This document shows, one piece after another, positions 7,585-15,591 of a DNA stretch of 64,000 nt. Below the pieces are notes generated by a model. That model was not told where the DNA came from. It ran no database searches and worked only from the letters and a program-made list of their open reading frames with translations. Numbering within the stretch: the first letter of the stretch is position 1; each line of letters begins with the position of its first letter. The position numbers were made by a program, and so were the translations under genes. Source of the stretch: JANNBN01 sp031430595 (GTDB taxonomy: Bacteria > Actinomycetota > Acidimicrobiia > Acidimicrobiales > JANYDT01); assembly GCA_031430595.1 (NCBI GenBank), contig JANPBU010000030.1, forward strand, positions 1-64,000, in the 5' to 3' direction.

Positions 7585-7770
7585 ATGGCGAAGAAGGCGC
7601 TTATCGAAAAAGCGAACCGCAAGCCGAAGTTCAAGGTCCGGGCATATACCCGGTGCCAGCGTTGCGGTCGTCCGCGCGCTGTATTCCAGAAGTTCGGTCT
7701 CTGTCGGATCTGTTTGCGTGAGATGGTTCACGCAGGCGAAGTTCCTGGTGTGACCAAGGCGAGCTGGTGA
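7585..7770 (+). CDS. rpsZ: 30S ribosomal protein S14, type Z (zinc-binding)
   Basis: The 61-residue product carries two CxxC pairs, in TRCQRCGRPRAVFQKFGLCR and LCRICLREM. This marks the zinc-ribbon form of S14, not the longer cysteine-free form made during zinc limitation. The ATG at 7585 gives the usual length for this form; the frame upstream lies inside rplE. It sits between rplE and rpsH, as is standard. Confidence 0.96.
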   Translation: MAKKALIEKANRKPKFKVRAYTRCQRCGRPRAVFQKFGLCRICLREMVHAGEVPGVTKASW

Positions 7771-7780
7771 GGAGTAACTC

Positions 7781-8185
7781 ATGACAATGACCGACCCAAT
7801 CGCCGACATGCTGACCCGGGTGCGTAATGCCAACACGGCAATGCACGATGTTGTTCGCATGCCATCGTCGAAACTTAAAGCTTCCCTGGCCGGAATCCTC
7901 CTACGCGAGGGCTACATCGCCGGTTTCCAAGTGACAAACAACGAGGGTAAACCTGGTTCTACGCTTGAAATCGAAATGAAGTACTCGCCAGAGCGTGCCC
8001 GCACAATCTCGGGTATTCAGCGGGTGTCCAAACCTGGCCTTCGTGTGTACCGTCAAGCCGATCAGATCCCTCGGGTTCTGGGTGGTCTCGGTGTCGCAGT
8101 TCTATCCACCAGCCAAGGCCTTCTCACTGACCGCGAGGCGTACAAGCGCCACGTGGGCGGCGAAATCGTCTGCTTCGTTTGGTGA
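7781..8185 (+). CDS. rpsH: 30S ribosomal protein S8
   Basis: The 134-residue product begins MTMTDPIADMLTRVRNAN, the S8 hallmark, and ends GGEIVCFVW in the usual way. S8 binds helix 21 of 16S rRNA and, in E. coli, represses the spc operon. A GAGG sequence sits just upstream of the ATG at 7781. Confidence 0.97.
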   Translation: MTMTDPIADMLTRVRNANTAMHDVVRMPSSKLKASLAGILLREGYIAGFQVTNNEGKPGSTLEIEMKYSPERARTISGIQRVSKPGLRVYRQADQIPRVLGGLGVAVLSTSQGLLTDREAYKRHVGGEIVCFVW

Positions 8186-8199
8186 TCGTGAGCACATAA

Positions 8200-8742
8200 A
8201 TGTCACGTATCGGAAGAACCCCAATCGCAGTACCCACTGGTGTCACAGTGTCAGTCGCTGATCGTTCAATCCTGGTCAAGGGTGCAAAAGGCACGCTGAC
8301 CCGGGTGCTGCCCGGCATGATCACTGTTCGTGAAGAGGGCACAACCCTTGTGGTTGAGCGTCCGAACGATGAGCGCGCGAGCAAAGCCCTTCACGGTCTT
8401 ACTCGCACCCTGGTCTCAAACATGGTCATCGGTGTGTCCGGTGGATTTTCCAAGGAATTGGAAATCCAGGGTGTTGGTTATCGTGCCGTCGCCCAAGGAA
8501 CCACCAAGCTTGACCTGTCACTCGGCTTCTCACACCAGGTTGTCGTGGAAGCTCCCGCTGGCATCGAGTTCGAGGTTCCGACCCCGACTCGTATCATTAT
8601 CAAGGGTATTGATAAGGAACTCGTTGGCCAAGTTGCTGCGAATATCCGTAAGATCCGAAAGCCCGAGCCTTACAAAGGCAAGGGTGTCCGTTATCAAGGC
8701 GAAGTAGTTCGCCGCAAGGCCGGCAAAGCCGCCAAGAAGTGA
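8200..8742 (+). CDS. rplF: 50S ribosomal protein L6
   Basis: The 180-residue product begins MSRIGRTPIAVPTGV and has the two tandem L6 folds, with the C-terminal signature PEPYKGKGVRYQGEVVRRKA. L6 lies near the GTPase-associated centre and the sarcin-ricin loop. It follows rpsH by 14 nt. Confidence 0.97.
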   Translation: MSRIGRTPIAVPTGVTVSVADRSILVKGAKGTLTRVLPGMITVREEGTTLVVERPNDERASKALHGLTRTLVSNMVIGVSGGFSKELEIQGVGYRAVAQGTTKLDLSLGFSHQVVVEAPAGIEFEVPTPTRIIIKGIDKELVGQVAANIRKIRKPEPYKGKGVRYQGEVVRRKAGKAAKK

Positions 8743-8753
8743 TGGGGAAGTAG

Positions 8754-9122
8754 ATGCCCACCGCAACTCAAAAGAAACAAATCGGTCGTCTCCGGCGTCA
8801 TGCGCGAGCTCGAAAAAAGGTTTCAGGTACGTCGCTTCGGCCTCGTCTTGCTGTTTTTCGTTCGAACAAGCACATCGTTGCTCAGGTGATCGACGACCTA
8901 ACGGGTCGTACCCTCGCAGCCGCCTCATCACACGAGGCGGCAGTGAAGGCCGCCGGTTCCACAAGCAACGTTGCTGCGTCAACCGCCGTTGGTGCGTTGG
9001 TTGCCGAGCGCGCTAAGGCTGCAGGCGTCGAAAAGGTCGTTTTCGACCGCGGCGGCCACATTTACCACGGTCGCATCGCTGCGGTCGCCGATGCTGCTCG
9101 CGCAGCAGGACTGGAGTTCTGA
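8754..9122 (+). CDS. rplR: 50S ribosomal protein L18
   Basis: The 122-residue product matches L18, with GTSLRPRLAVFRSNKHI in the core and KVVFDRGGHIYHGRIAAVAD at the C-terminus. L18 binds 5S rRNA with L5. A GGGGAAG purine stretch precedes the ATG. rpsE follows after one base. Confidence 0.97.
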   Translation: MPTATQKKQIGRLRRHARARKKVSGTSLRPRLAVFRSNKHIVAQVIDDLTGRTLAAASSHEAAVKAAGSTSNVAASTAVGALVAERAKAAGVEKVVFDRGGHIYHGRIAAVADAARAAGLEF

Positions 9123-9123
9123 G

Positions 9124-9717
9124 ATGGCCAACGAGCGAGAAACACGTGGTCCTGAGCGGCCCGATCGCGCCGATGGCTTCGAAGAACGGGTCATCCACAT
9201 CAATCGTGTTGCCAAGGTCGTAAAGGGTGGTCGACGCTTTCAGTTCACCGCTCTTGTGGTCATTGGTGACGGTAACGGTCGAGTCGGATTGGGATACGGC
9301 AAGGCTAAAGAGGTTCCAGCCGCGATTGCCAAGGGTATCGAAGCCGCGAAGCGTGAACTCTTTAATGTTCCGTTGGCCGGTTCGACCATCACGCATCCGA
9401 TCATCGGTGAGCGTGGTGCAGGCCGAGTTATGTTGAAGCCTGCTGCTCCGGGTACCGGTGTTATCGCTGGCGGCGCCGCCCGTATGATTCTTGAAGCGGC
9501 CGGTATCCACGATGTGTTGTGTAAGTCACTGGGTTCGTCGAACGGGTTGAACGTGGCCCATGCGACGATTCAAGGTCTCAAAGGTCTCAAGAGCCCCGAC
9601 GACATCGCCCGGCTTCGTGGCAAGACACCTGAAGAAGTAACTCCCGGTGGGGTACTTCGAGCATTCAACGAAACCAAGAAGGCTAAGTCTTCTTCAACCG
9701 GTGAGGTTCGGGTCTGA
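9124..9717 (+). CDS. rpsE: 30S ribosomal protein S5
   Basis: The 197-residue product has the S5 double-stranded-RNA-binding domain (HINRVAKVVKGGRRFQFTAL) and the C-terminal domain with GSSNGLNVAHATIQGLK. S5 lies by the mRNA entrance and affects accuracy. The ATG at 9124 directly follows the rplR stop. The frame remains open upstream inside rplR, but that part does not match S5. The final base of its stop is shared with the rpmD start. Confidence 0.97.
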   Translation: MANERETRGPERPDRADGFEERVIHINRVAKVVKGGRRFQFTALVVIGDGNGRVGLGYGKAKEVPAAIAKGIEAAKRELFNVPLAGSTITHPIIGERGAGRVMLKPAAPGTGVIAGGAARMILEAAGIHDVLCKSLGSSNGLNVAHATIQGLKGLKSPDDIARLRGKTPEEVTPGGVLRAFNETKKAKSSSTGEVRV

Positions 9718-9911
9718 TGCGCCTTAAGGTAACGCAGCGTCGTTCAACCATCGCAACGCTTCCTGCTCAGCGGGGCACGATTCGTGCTCTTGGTCTGGGC
9801 AAGATTGGTCGTAGCAATACTCTTCCAGATCGTCCCGAAATCCGCGGGATGATCAACGCCGTACGCCACATGGTGACGGTTGAAGAGGTTCCAGAAGAAA
9901 CGAAGGAATAG
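9717..9911 (+). CDS. rpmD: 50S ribosomal protein L30
   Basis: The 64-residue product is a compact L30: LKVTQRRSTIATLPAQRGT, LGLGKIGRSNTLPD, then IRGMINAVRHMVTVEE. The start shares a base with the rpsE stop (TGATG). It is followed by rplO after 2 nt, the usual order. Confidence 0.95.
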   Translation: MRLKVTQRRSTIATLPAQRGTIRALGLGKIGRSNTLPDRPEIRGMINAVRHMVTVEEVPEETKE

Positions 9912-9913
9912 TT

Positions 9914-10414
9914 ATGGCGATCAAACTTCATGATCTCGCCCCTACCCCGGGTTCGAGCAAAGATCGAAAGCGCGTCGGTCGTGGTATTGCTGCCAGTGGC
10001 GGTAAAACTGCGGGACGCGGTACGAAGGGCCAGAAGGCTCGCCGTCAAATAAAGCCTGGCTTCGAAGGTGGACAGACTCCTCTGTACCGTCGTCTGCCAA
10101 AGCTTCGTGGTTTTAATAACCCATTCCGCGTCGAATACGAAACCATCAATATCGATGCGATCCAGCGTTTTGCTGAGGTCCATGGTTCATTGATTACCCC
10201 CGACACTTTGCGCGAGCACAGTGCGGTTCCGAAGAAGGGCCTGATCAAGGTGCTCGGAAACGGCGAGCTTACGGTCAAGGTCGAGGTGAGCGCCCACGGT
10301 TTCTCGAAGTCGGCCACCGCAGCTATTGTCGCTGCGGGCGGTACGGTAACTGAACTACCGAAGCCTTTTGGTGTTCGACCAGCGGCCAAGGGTAACCAGT
10401 TCACCAACCGGTGA
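9914..10414 (+). CDS. rplO: 50S ribosomal protein L15
   Basis: The 166-residue product has the glycine-rich L15 N-terminus (KRVGRGIAASGGKTAGRGTK), then FEGGQTPLYRRLPKLRGF, and a C-terminal Rossmann-like part with AHGFSKSATAAI. L15 is an early 23S-binding protein. It is the last ribosomal gene before secY, from which it is separated by a GC-rich hairpin. Confidence 0.97.
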   Translation: MAIKLHDLAPTPGSSKDRKRVGRGIAASGGKTAGRGTKGQKARRQIKPGFEGGQTPLYRRLPKLRGFNNPFRVEYETINIDAIQRFAEVHGSLITPDTLREHSAVPKKGLIKVLGNGELTVKVEVSAHGFSKSATAAIVAAGGTVTELPKPFGVRPAAKGNQFTNR

Positions 10415-10444
10415 GTGCTGCTCACTCAAAGTTTTGACGGTTGG

Positions 10445-10480
10445 GCCGGGCGTTCTCGCCCGGCTCGTCGTCGTTGTTGT
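10445..10480 (+). terminator. GC-rich hairpin between rplO and secY (attenuator-like)
   Basis: A perfect 8-bp stem (GCCGGGCG at 10445-10452, CGCCCGGC at 10457-10464) has loop TTCT and a T-rich but interrupted tail (TCGTCGTCGTTGTTGT). It could be a leaky terminator that lowers secY expression relative to the ribosomal genes, or an mRNA processing or stabilising structure. Confidence 0.55.
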
Positions 10481-10532
10481 ATGTATTTTTCTGTATCCAT
10501 TCTCGATGTAGCCGCTGAAAGGAACCGGACCC

Positions 10533-11858
10533 GTGTCCAGCCTGCTCAACGTTTTTAAAGTCCCAGAACTTCGCAAAAAGATTGGCTTTACGCTTTTCGT
10601 ACTTGCGCTGTACCGCCTCGGAACCCATATTCCTTCACCTGGCATCTCAATCGATCAGGTTCGTCGGCTTTCTGATCAAGGAAACCAGGGCGGGGTCGTT
10701 GGTTTCCTTAACCTGTTCTCAGGTGGTGCACTTACGCAGTTCTCGGTGTTTGCTCTCGGCATTATGCCGTACATCACGGCATCGATCATCATGCAACTGT
10801 TGCAGGTGGTTATCCCGAAGCTTGAGAAGTGGGCCAAAGAGGGTGCAACCGGCCAAAAGAAGATTACTCAATGGACTCGCTACGTAACGATGGCCTTGGC
10901 GTTATTGCAGGCCTCTACGTTCACGTACATCTTCCATCGGGGTGACTTCCTCGGGGCCGGCAGCAATTTTGATCTCTTCGATGGCAAATTCACGCCGGGC
11001 CGTGTTTCCCTTGTCGTGTTGACCTTGGTCGCTGGTGTTGCATTAGTGATGTGGATGGGCGAGCTCATCACGCAGCGAGGCATCGGCAACGGTATGTCAA
11101 TCATGATTTTTGCGAACGTGGTGAGCCGCCTTCCGGCCTCATTGAACGCGATTCGTACTAGCCGCGGTTTAGTGATCTTCCTGTTGGTCTTGGCAATCAT
11201 TACGGCGATGATTATTGCGATTGTGATTATCGAAAACGGTCAACGCCGAATTCCGGTCGAGTTTGCCAAGCGAATGGTCGGACGCAAAATGATGGGTGGA
11301 CAGCACACCTACATTCCGTTGAAGGTCAACCAAGCCGGCGTTGTGCCGATCATTTTCGCATCGTCGGTGTTGAACTTCCCGGTGCTTCTTTCCAATGTGT
11401 TGCCCGAGGGAGCCCGCGCGTGGGTAAGCAACAACCTGGCGAAGTCTGACAACCTGTGGCACATCTTCTTCTACGGCCTTCTGATCGTGTTCTTCGCGTA
11501 TTTCTACACAGCCATTTCGTTTGACCCGCGCCAGCAAGCCGAGAATCTGCAGAAGCAGGGTGGTTACATTCGGCCGATTCGCCCGGGTCGCGACACGGAA
11601 ACGTACCTGCAGCGATTGCTTAACCGCATCACGCTTCCTGGGGCGATTTTCATTATGATCATCGCGCTCATCCCGTCGTTGCTGTTGCTGTTGTTGAATG
11701 TCAACAACTTCCAGTTTGCCGGAACTTCCATCTTGATTGCTGTTGGTGTTGCACTCGAGACCGTTAAGCAGATTGACTCGCAATTGATGTTGCGCAACTA
11801 CGACGGCTTTCTTGAGGGTTCAGCAACCCGTCGTCGCCCGTCGCAGTTGGTCCGCTAA
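10533..11858 (+). CDS. secY: Preprotein translocase subunit SecY
   Basis: The 441-residue product is the channel-forming subunit of the Sec translocon. It begins FKVPELRKKIGFTLFVLALY and has about ten hydrophobic segments. The signatures LNLFSGGALTQFSVFALGIM (plug region) and NRITLPGAIFIM (late membrane segment) are visible. The GTG at 10533 is preceded by a GAAAGGA Shine-Dalgarno. adk follows by 56 nt. Confidence 0.97.
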   Translation: MSSLLNVFKVPELRKKIGFTLFVLALYRLGTHIPSPGISIDQVRRLSDQGNQGGVVGFLNLFSGGALTQFSVFALGIMPYITASIIMQLLQVVIPKLEKWAKEGATGQKKITQWTRYVTMALALLQASTFTYIFHRGDFLGAGSNFDLFDGKFTPGRVSLVVLTLVAGVALVMWMGELITQRGIGNGMSIMIFANVVSRLPASLNAIRTSRGLVIFLLVLAIITAMIIAIVIIENGQRRIPVEFAKRMVGRKMMGGQHTYIPLKVNQAGVVPIIFASSVLNFPVLLSNVLPEGARAWVSNNLAKSDNLWHIFFYGLLIVFFAYFYTAISFDPRQQAENLQKQGGYIRPIRPGRDTETYLQRLLNRITLPGAIFIMIIALIPSLLLLLLNVNNFQFAGTSILIAVGVALETVKQIDSQLMLRNYDGFLEGSATRRRPSQLVR

Positions 11859-11914
11859 ATCCTGGTTTGAGCTGACTTGCTTGCGATGGGTCGCGCAGAC
11901 CAAGCTGGACCGTT

Positions 11915-12577
11915 ATGAGTTCGGGCGTACGTCTCGTGATCTTGGGCAAGCAGGGTGCCGGTAAGGGAACACAGTGTGTTCAACTTTCTCGCCACTTCGT
12001 CGTTCCGCATGTATCTACCGGCGACATGTTCCGTGCTGCCATGAAGCAGGGTACCGACATGGGGCGCTTGGCCCGCACCTTCGTCGATGACGGCAATCTT
12101 GTTCCTGACGAGGTGGTCATTGGCATCGTTGCTGAACGTGTGTCTGAAAAGGACACGCTCAGCCGTGGTTTCATTCTTGATGGATTTCCGCGGACGGTTC
12201 ACCAGGCCACTGCGCTGACCGAATTGCTGTTGCCGTTGGGGCTCGACATTGTCATTGATCTCGCGGTCGATACTTCTCTCGTGCTAGAGCGGCTTGCGTC
12301 GAGGCGGGTGTGTTCGGCATGTGGAAATAATTATTCAGTGAAAACCCCGCCAAAGGTAGGTTGGACATGTGATCACTGTGGTGGCGAAGTGGTTCAACGA
12401 GACGACGACAAGGCAGAAGCGATTCAAACGCGTCTTGACCACTATGAGTCTCAAACCAGCCCCCTAATTGACCACTACCGACGAGAAGAATTGCTCTACC
12501 AGGTCGATGGGTCGCAGCCCATGGATGATGTCTTCCAAGAAATTTGCCGCGCTGTTGCTGTCCGACAGCAGAAGTAG
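11915..12577 (+). CDS. adk: Adenylate kinase with zinc-type lid
   Basis: The 220-residue product catalyses ATP + AMP to 2 ADP. It has the P-loop GKQGAGKGTQ near residue 11, the AMP-binding patterns STGDMFR and GFPRTVHQA, and a long-form lid. The lid carries C133-x2-C136 and C152-x2-C155, a four-cysteine zinc site found in Gram-positive-type enzymes and some actinobacteria. secY-adk is a common pair. The usual next gene, map, is absent before infA here. Confidence 0.96.
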   Translation: MSSGVRLVILGKQGAGKGTQCVQLSRHFVVPHVSTGDMFRAAMKQGTDMGRLARTFVDDGNLVPDEVVIGIVAERVSEKDTLSRGFILDGFPRTVHQATALTELLLPLGLDIVIDLAVDTSLVLERLASRRVCSACGNNYSVKTPPKVGWTCDHCGGEVVQRDDDKAEAIQTRLDHYESQTSPLIDHYRREELLYQVDGSQPMDDVFQEICRAVAVRQQK

Positions 12578-12630
12578 GCCGTTTCTCCGCCCTGGTGGCG
12601 TTCATGACGGGAAATGGCCCGCGATGTCGG

Positions 12631-12639
12631 TGCTACACT
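12631..12639 (+). promoter_or_regulatory. Candidate extended -10 promoter for the infA-rpmJ-rpsM operon
   Basis: TGC followed by TACACT (12634-12639) fits an extended -10 element. No convincing -35 lies at 16-18 nt. It falls in the only sizeable gap of this part of the cluster (12578-12781), where many actinobacteria have a promoter before infA. The predicted leader would be about 135 nt. The rest of the gap holds no gene I recognise. Confidence 0.4.
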
Positions 12640-12781
12640 TTCCCCTCGGCTCGATGACCGACAGAGGTTTGCGCGTGTAACTCGTGCCTTTGCTCGTCAA
12701 CGACCTCCCCGTAGTACCGCAGTATTTTTACCGTCTTGTTCCAACCCTGTACCTCGTCAGTACCCGTCCCAGGAGGACGTT

Positions 12782-13006
12782 CTGCCAAAGCCAAAGGAAG
12801 ATGCGATTGTGCTTGAGGGCACCGTCGTCGAGCCCCTCCCGAATGCAATGTTCCGGGTTGAGCTTGAAAATGGCCACAAGGTCTTGGCCCATATCTCTGG
12901 GAAGATGAGGATGCATTACATCCGAATTCTTCCTGGTGACAAGGTCCAGGTTGAACTCACCCCGTACGACCTCACCCGAGGTCGGATCACCTATCGATAC
13001 AAGTAG
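12782..13006 (+). CDS. infA: Translation initiation factor IF-1, probable CTG start
   Basis: The 74-residue product is a full S1/OB-fold IF-1 (PKPKEDAIVLEGTVVEPLPN, then ELTPYDLTRGRITYRYK). IF-1 occupies the ribosomal A site during initiation. The family starts M(A)KPKEDAIV. At that point the codon is CTG (12782-12784), with a perfect AGGAGG at 12771-12776 five bases upstream. No in-frame ATG, GTG or TTG occurs between that Shine-Dalgarno and the gene. The next standard in-frame start (12614) would add 56 residues with no IF-1 homology. CTG is therefore the best-supported start, which is rare. infC uses another rare start (ATT) in E. coli for autocontrol. Confidence 0.9.
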   Translation: MPKPKEDAIVLEGTVVEPLPNAMFRVELENGHKVLAHISGKMRMHYIRILPGDKVQVELTPYDLTRGRITYRYK

Positions 13007-13045
13007 CGAGAGATCCGTGAAGAACTCTATACAGGCAGGTCGGGC

Positions 13046-13159
13046 ATGAAGGTCCGTCCGAGCGTCAAAGCGATCTGCGAGAAGTGCAAGGTCATTCGCC
13101 GCCACGGTTGTGTGCGTGTGATCTGTACCAATCCGCGGCACAAGCAGAAGCAGGGCTGA
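13046..13159 (+). CDS. rpmJ: 50S ribosomal protein L36 (zinc-binding form)
   Basis: This 37-residue gene runs MKVRPSVKAICEKCKVIRRH and continues with C27 and H32, ending NPRHKQKQG. Cys11, Cys14, Cys27 and His32 form the zinc site of the C+ type of L36, the smallest 50S protein. It lies 39 nt after infA and 4 nt before rpsM, its canonical place. Confidence 0.96.
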   Translation: MKVRPSVKAICEKCKVIRRHGCVRVICTNPRHKQKQG

Positions 13160-13163
13160 ACCC

Positions 13164-13544
13164 ATGGCTCGTCTATCAGGCGTTGACATCCCGCGCGAAA
13201 AGCGTGTTGAGATTTCACTCACTTACATTTTCGGCATCGGCCGCAACATCTCGCAGCAGATTCTCGACGGTTGTGGCATCGGCCGCGATACTCGAGTGCG
13301 CGACTTGACCGACGAAGAAGTCAACAAGCTTCGTGCCTACATCGACCAGCACGTCAAGGTCGAAGGCGATCTGCGACGAGATATCGCTCAAGATATCAAA
13401 CGCAAAATGGAAATTGGTTGCTATCAGGGCCTACGCCACCGTCGTGGTTTGCCGGTCCGTGGTCAGCGAACCCACACCAATGCTCGTACTCGTAAAGGCC
13501 CGAAAAAGACGGTTGCCGGCAAGAAGAAGGCTCCAAGGAAGTAA
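13164..13544 (+). CDS. rpsM: 30S ribosomal protein S13
   Basis: The 126-residue product has the S13 start ARLSGVDIPREKRVEISLTY and the C-terminal basic signature RHRRGLPVRGQRTHTNARTR. S13 contacts P-site tRNA and bridges to the 50S subunit. rpsK follows after 3 nt. Confidence 0.97.
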   Translation: MARLSGVDIPREKRVEISLTYIFGIGRNISQQILDGCGIGRDTRVRDLTDEEVNKLRAYIDQHVKVEGDLRRDIAQDIKRKMEIGCYQGLRHRRGLPVRGQRTHTNARTRKGPKKTVAGKKKAPRK

Positions 13545-13547
13545 ATC

Positions 13548-13946
13548 ATGGCAAAGCCAAAGCCGGGCGGTCGCCGTCCACGCAAACGCGAGCGAAAGAA
13601 CATCACCTTCGGTGTTGCTCATATCAAAAGCTCGTTCAACAACACAATCGTGTCCATCTCAGACGCCGAGGGCAATGTGCTCTCGTGGGCCTCATCGGGC
13701 AACGTGGGCTTCAAGGGAAGCCGCAAGTCGACTCCCTTTGCCGCTCAGCTGGCCGCCGAGGCCGCTGGTCGTCGGGCGATGGAGCACGGTGTGAAGCGAG
13801 TAGATGTGATGGTCAAGGGTCCCGGTTCAGGCCGTGACCTTGCCATTCGTGCTCTAGGAAACGTTGGTATCGAGGTGGGCGCCATTCGTGATGTCACCCC
13901 GATGCCCCACAATGGGTGCCGCCCCCCCAAGCGGCGGAGGGTATAA
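13548..13946 (+). CDS. rpsK: 30S ribosomal protein S11
   Basis: The 132-residue product matches S11, with FNNTIVSISDAEGNVLSWAS and the end DVTPMPHNGCRPPKRRRV. S11 lies on the platform near the E site and the anti-Shine-Dalgarno. It sits 3 nt after rpsM and 3 nt before rpsD. Confidence 0.97.
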   Translation: MAKPKPGGRRPRKRERKNITFGVAHIKSSFNNTIVSISDAEGNVLSWASSGNVGFKGSRKSTPFAAQLAAEAAGRRAMEHGVKRVDVMVKGPGSGRDLAIRALGNVGIEVGAIRDVTPMPHNGCRPPKRRRV

Positions 13947-13949
13947 GCC

Positions 13950-14573
13950 ATGGCTCGTTACACCGGACCGGTGTGTCGTCTGTGCCGCCGCGAAAAGCAG
14001 AAGTTGTTCCTCAAGGGACCAAAATGTGATTCGACGAAATGCCCGATCGAGCAGCGTCCTTACCCTCCTGGTGAGCATGGTCGCGGCCGGGTAAAAGAAT
14101 CTGAGTACATGATGCAGCTGCGCGAAAAGCAAAAGGCCCGTCGTATTTACGGGGTTCTTGAAAAGCAGTTCCGCAACCTGTTCGCAGAGGCCGATCGTCA
14201 GACTGGCGTTACGGGTGAAAACCTGTTGCGCATGCTTGAACAGCGCCTCGACAACGTTGCGTTTCGTGCTGGTTGGGGCGCAAGTCGCTCACAGTCGCGT
14301 CAGCTTGTTCGTCACGGCCACGTAGCCGTAAACGGTAAGCGGTTGACGATTCCGAGCTACCAGGTTCGTCGTGGCGATGTGGTCACGCTTCGTGCCAAGG
14401 GTCGCGACATGATCGTCGTTCAGCACAACATCGATACCCTCGACCGGGCACTCGTGCCATGGCTTGAGAAGGGCGATGAAGGCAAGTCAGTAACTGTCCG
14501 TGAACTTCCGCTTCGGGAACATATCGATATTCCCGTTCGCGAAGCACTCATTGTCGAGTTGTACAACAAGTAA
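13950..14573 (+). CDS. rpsD: 30S ribosomal protein S4 (zinc-binding form)
   Basis: The 207-residue product begins ARYTGPVCRLCRREKQKLFL and has four cysteines near positions 9, 12, 26 and 31, the C+ form. The S4 RNA-binding domain follows (EQRLDNVAFRAGWGASRSQS, RQLVRHGHVAVNGK). S4 initiates 16S body assembly and in E. coli represses the alpha operon. rpoA follows 70 nt downstream after a strong hairpin. Confidence 0.97.
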   Translation: MARYTGPVCRLCRREKQKLFLKGPKCDSTKCPIEQRPYPPGEHGRGRVKESEYMMQLREKQKARRIYGVLEKQFRNLFAEADRQTGVTGENLLRMLEQRLDNVAFRAGWGASRSQSRQLVRHGHVAVNGKRLTIPSYQVRRGDVVTLRAKGRDMIVVQHNIDTLDRALVPWLEKGDEGKSVTVRELPLREHIDIPVREALIVELYNK

Positions 14574-14587
14574 CCGTCCGCTGGATC

Positions 14588-14613
14588 GGGGCAGACTCGT
14601 TCGAGTTTGTCCC
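14588..14613 (+). promoter_or_regulatory. Strong hairpin in the rpsD-rpoA gap
   Basis: GGGGCAGACTC (14588-14598) pairs with GAGTTTGTCCC (14603-14613) around a GTTC loop, giving 11 pairs with two G-U. There is no T-run after it, so it is not a standard terminator. It may be a processing site or a translational control element upstream of rpoA. Confidence 0.45.
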
Positions 14614-14643
14614 TTCCGCTCGAGCCCATAAAGAGACATTCCT

Positions 14644-15585
14644 ATGCTCATCATTCAGCGGCCCTCCGTCGAAGCACTCGGCGAACAAGAAGGCAACCGT
14701 CAGAAGTTTGCGATTGGTCCACTAGAGCCTGGCTTCGGCCACACGCTCGGTGCCACCCTTCGTCGCACCCTACTTTCGTCCATTCCAGGCGCAGCCATCA
14801 CGCAGGTTCGTTTCGACGACTCATTGCATGAATTCGCCACCATCGCAGGGGTCAAAGAAGATGTTACCGACATCATCTTGAACCTCAAAGATCTCGTTGT
14901 CAGCATTGAAGACGATGAGCCTGTTCAGCTTCGTCTCGATGTGCGCGGTCCTGGTACCGCTACCGCCGGAAGTTTTCCGCTTCCGACCGGCGTTGAGATT
15001 ATGAATCCCGATCTCGTCATTGCAACCTTGAACGGAAATGGCCGCTTGGCCCTTGACGTGACCGTTGAGCGTGGCCGGGGTTACGTGTCGGCTGATCGCA
15101 ACAAGAAGTCGTCGATTATTGGCGTTATCCCGGTTGACTCGATTTTCTCGCCGGTACGTCGTGTGTCGTTCACCGTTGAACCCACCCGGGTCGAACAGTC
15201 AACCAACTTTGACAAGCTCACCCTTGACATCGAAACTGACGGTTCAATCAGCCCACAAGATGCCTTGGCTTCAGCCGGAGACACCTTGCGTACGCTGTTT
15301 GGTCTTGTCGCCGACATGAGCGATGAGCCACAAGGTTTGTCACTTGGCGAAACGTCGACCATTGGTTCAGGCTCACCAGACCTCGACCTGGCGATCGAAG
15401 ATCTTGAACTGTCAGAGCGACCACGTAACTGTCTCAAGCGCGCCCAGGTCAACACCATTGGCGAACTTGTAACGCAGACAGAAGACGATCTGCTCGCCAT
15501 TACTAACTTCGGACAGAAGTCTCTCGACGAAGTTCTCCAAAAGCTCGATGAGCGTGGCCTGTCGCTGCGCACGAAAGACCGGTAG
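14644..15585 (+). CDS. rpoA: DNA-directed RNA polymerase subunit alpha
   Basis: The 313-residue product has the alpha N-terminal dimerisation domain (GFGHTLGATLRRTLLSSIPG, VTDIILNLKDLVVS). After a linker comes the C-terminal domain that contacts UP elements and activators (LSERPRNCLKRAQVNTIGEL, NFGQKSLDEVLQKL). The length is normal. The ATG at 14644 is preceded by AAAGAGA. rplQ follows after 6 nt. Confidence 0.98.
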   Translation: MLIIQRPSVEALGEQEGNRQKFAIGPLEPGFGHTLGATLRRTLLSSIPGAAITQVRFDDSLHEFATIAGVKEDVTDIILNLKDLVVSIEDDEPVQLRLDVRGPGTATAGSFPLPTGVEIMNPDLVIATLNGNGRLALDVTVERGRGYVSADRNKKSSIIGVIPVDSIFSPVRRVSFTVEPTRVEQSTNFDKLTLDIETDGSISPQDALASAGDTLRTLFGLVADMSDEPQGLSLGETSTIGSGSPDLDLAIEDLELSERPRNCLKRAQVNTIGELVTQTEDDLLAITNFGQKSLDEVLQKLDERGLSLRTKDR

Positions 15586-15591
15586 AAAATC

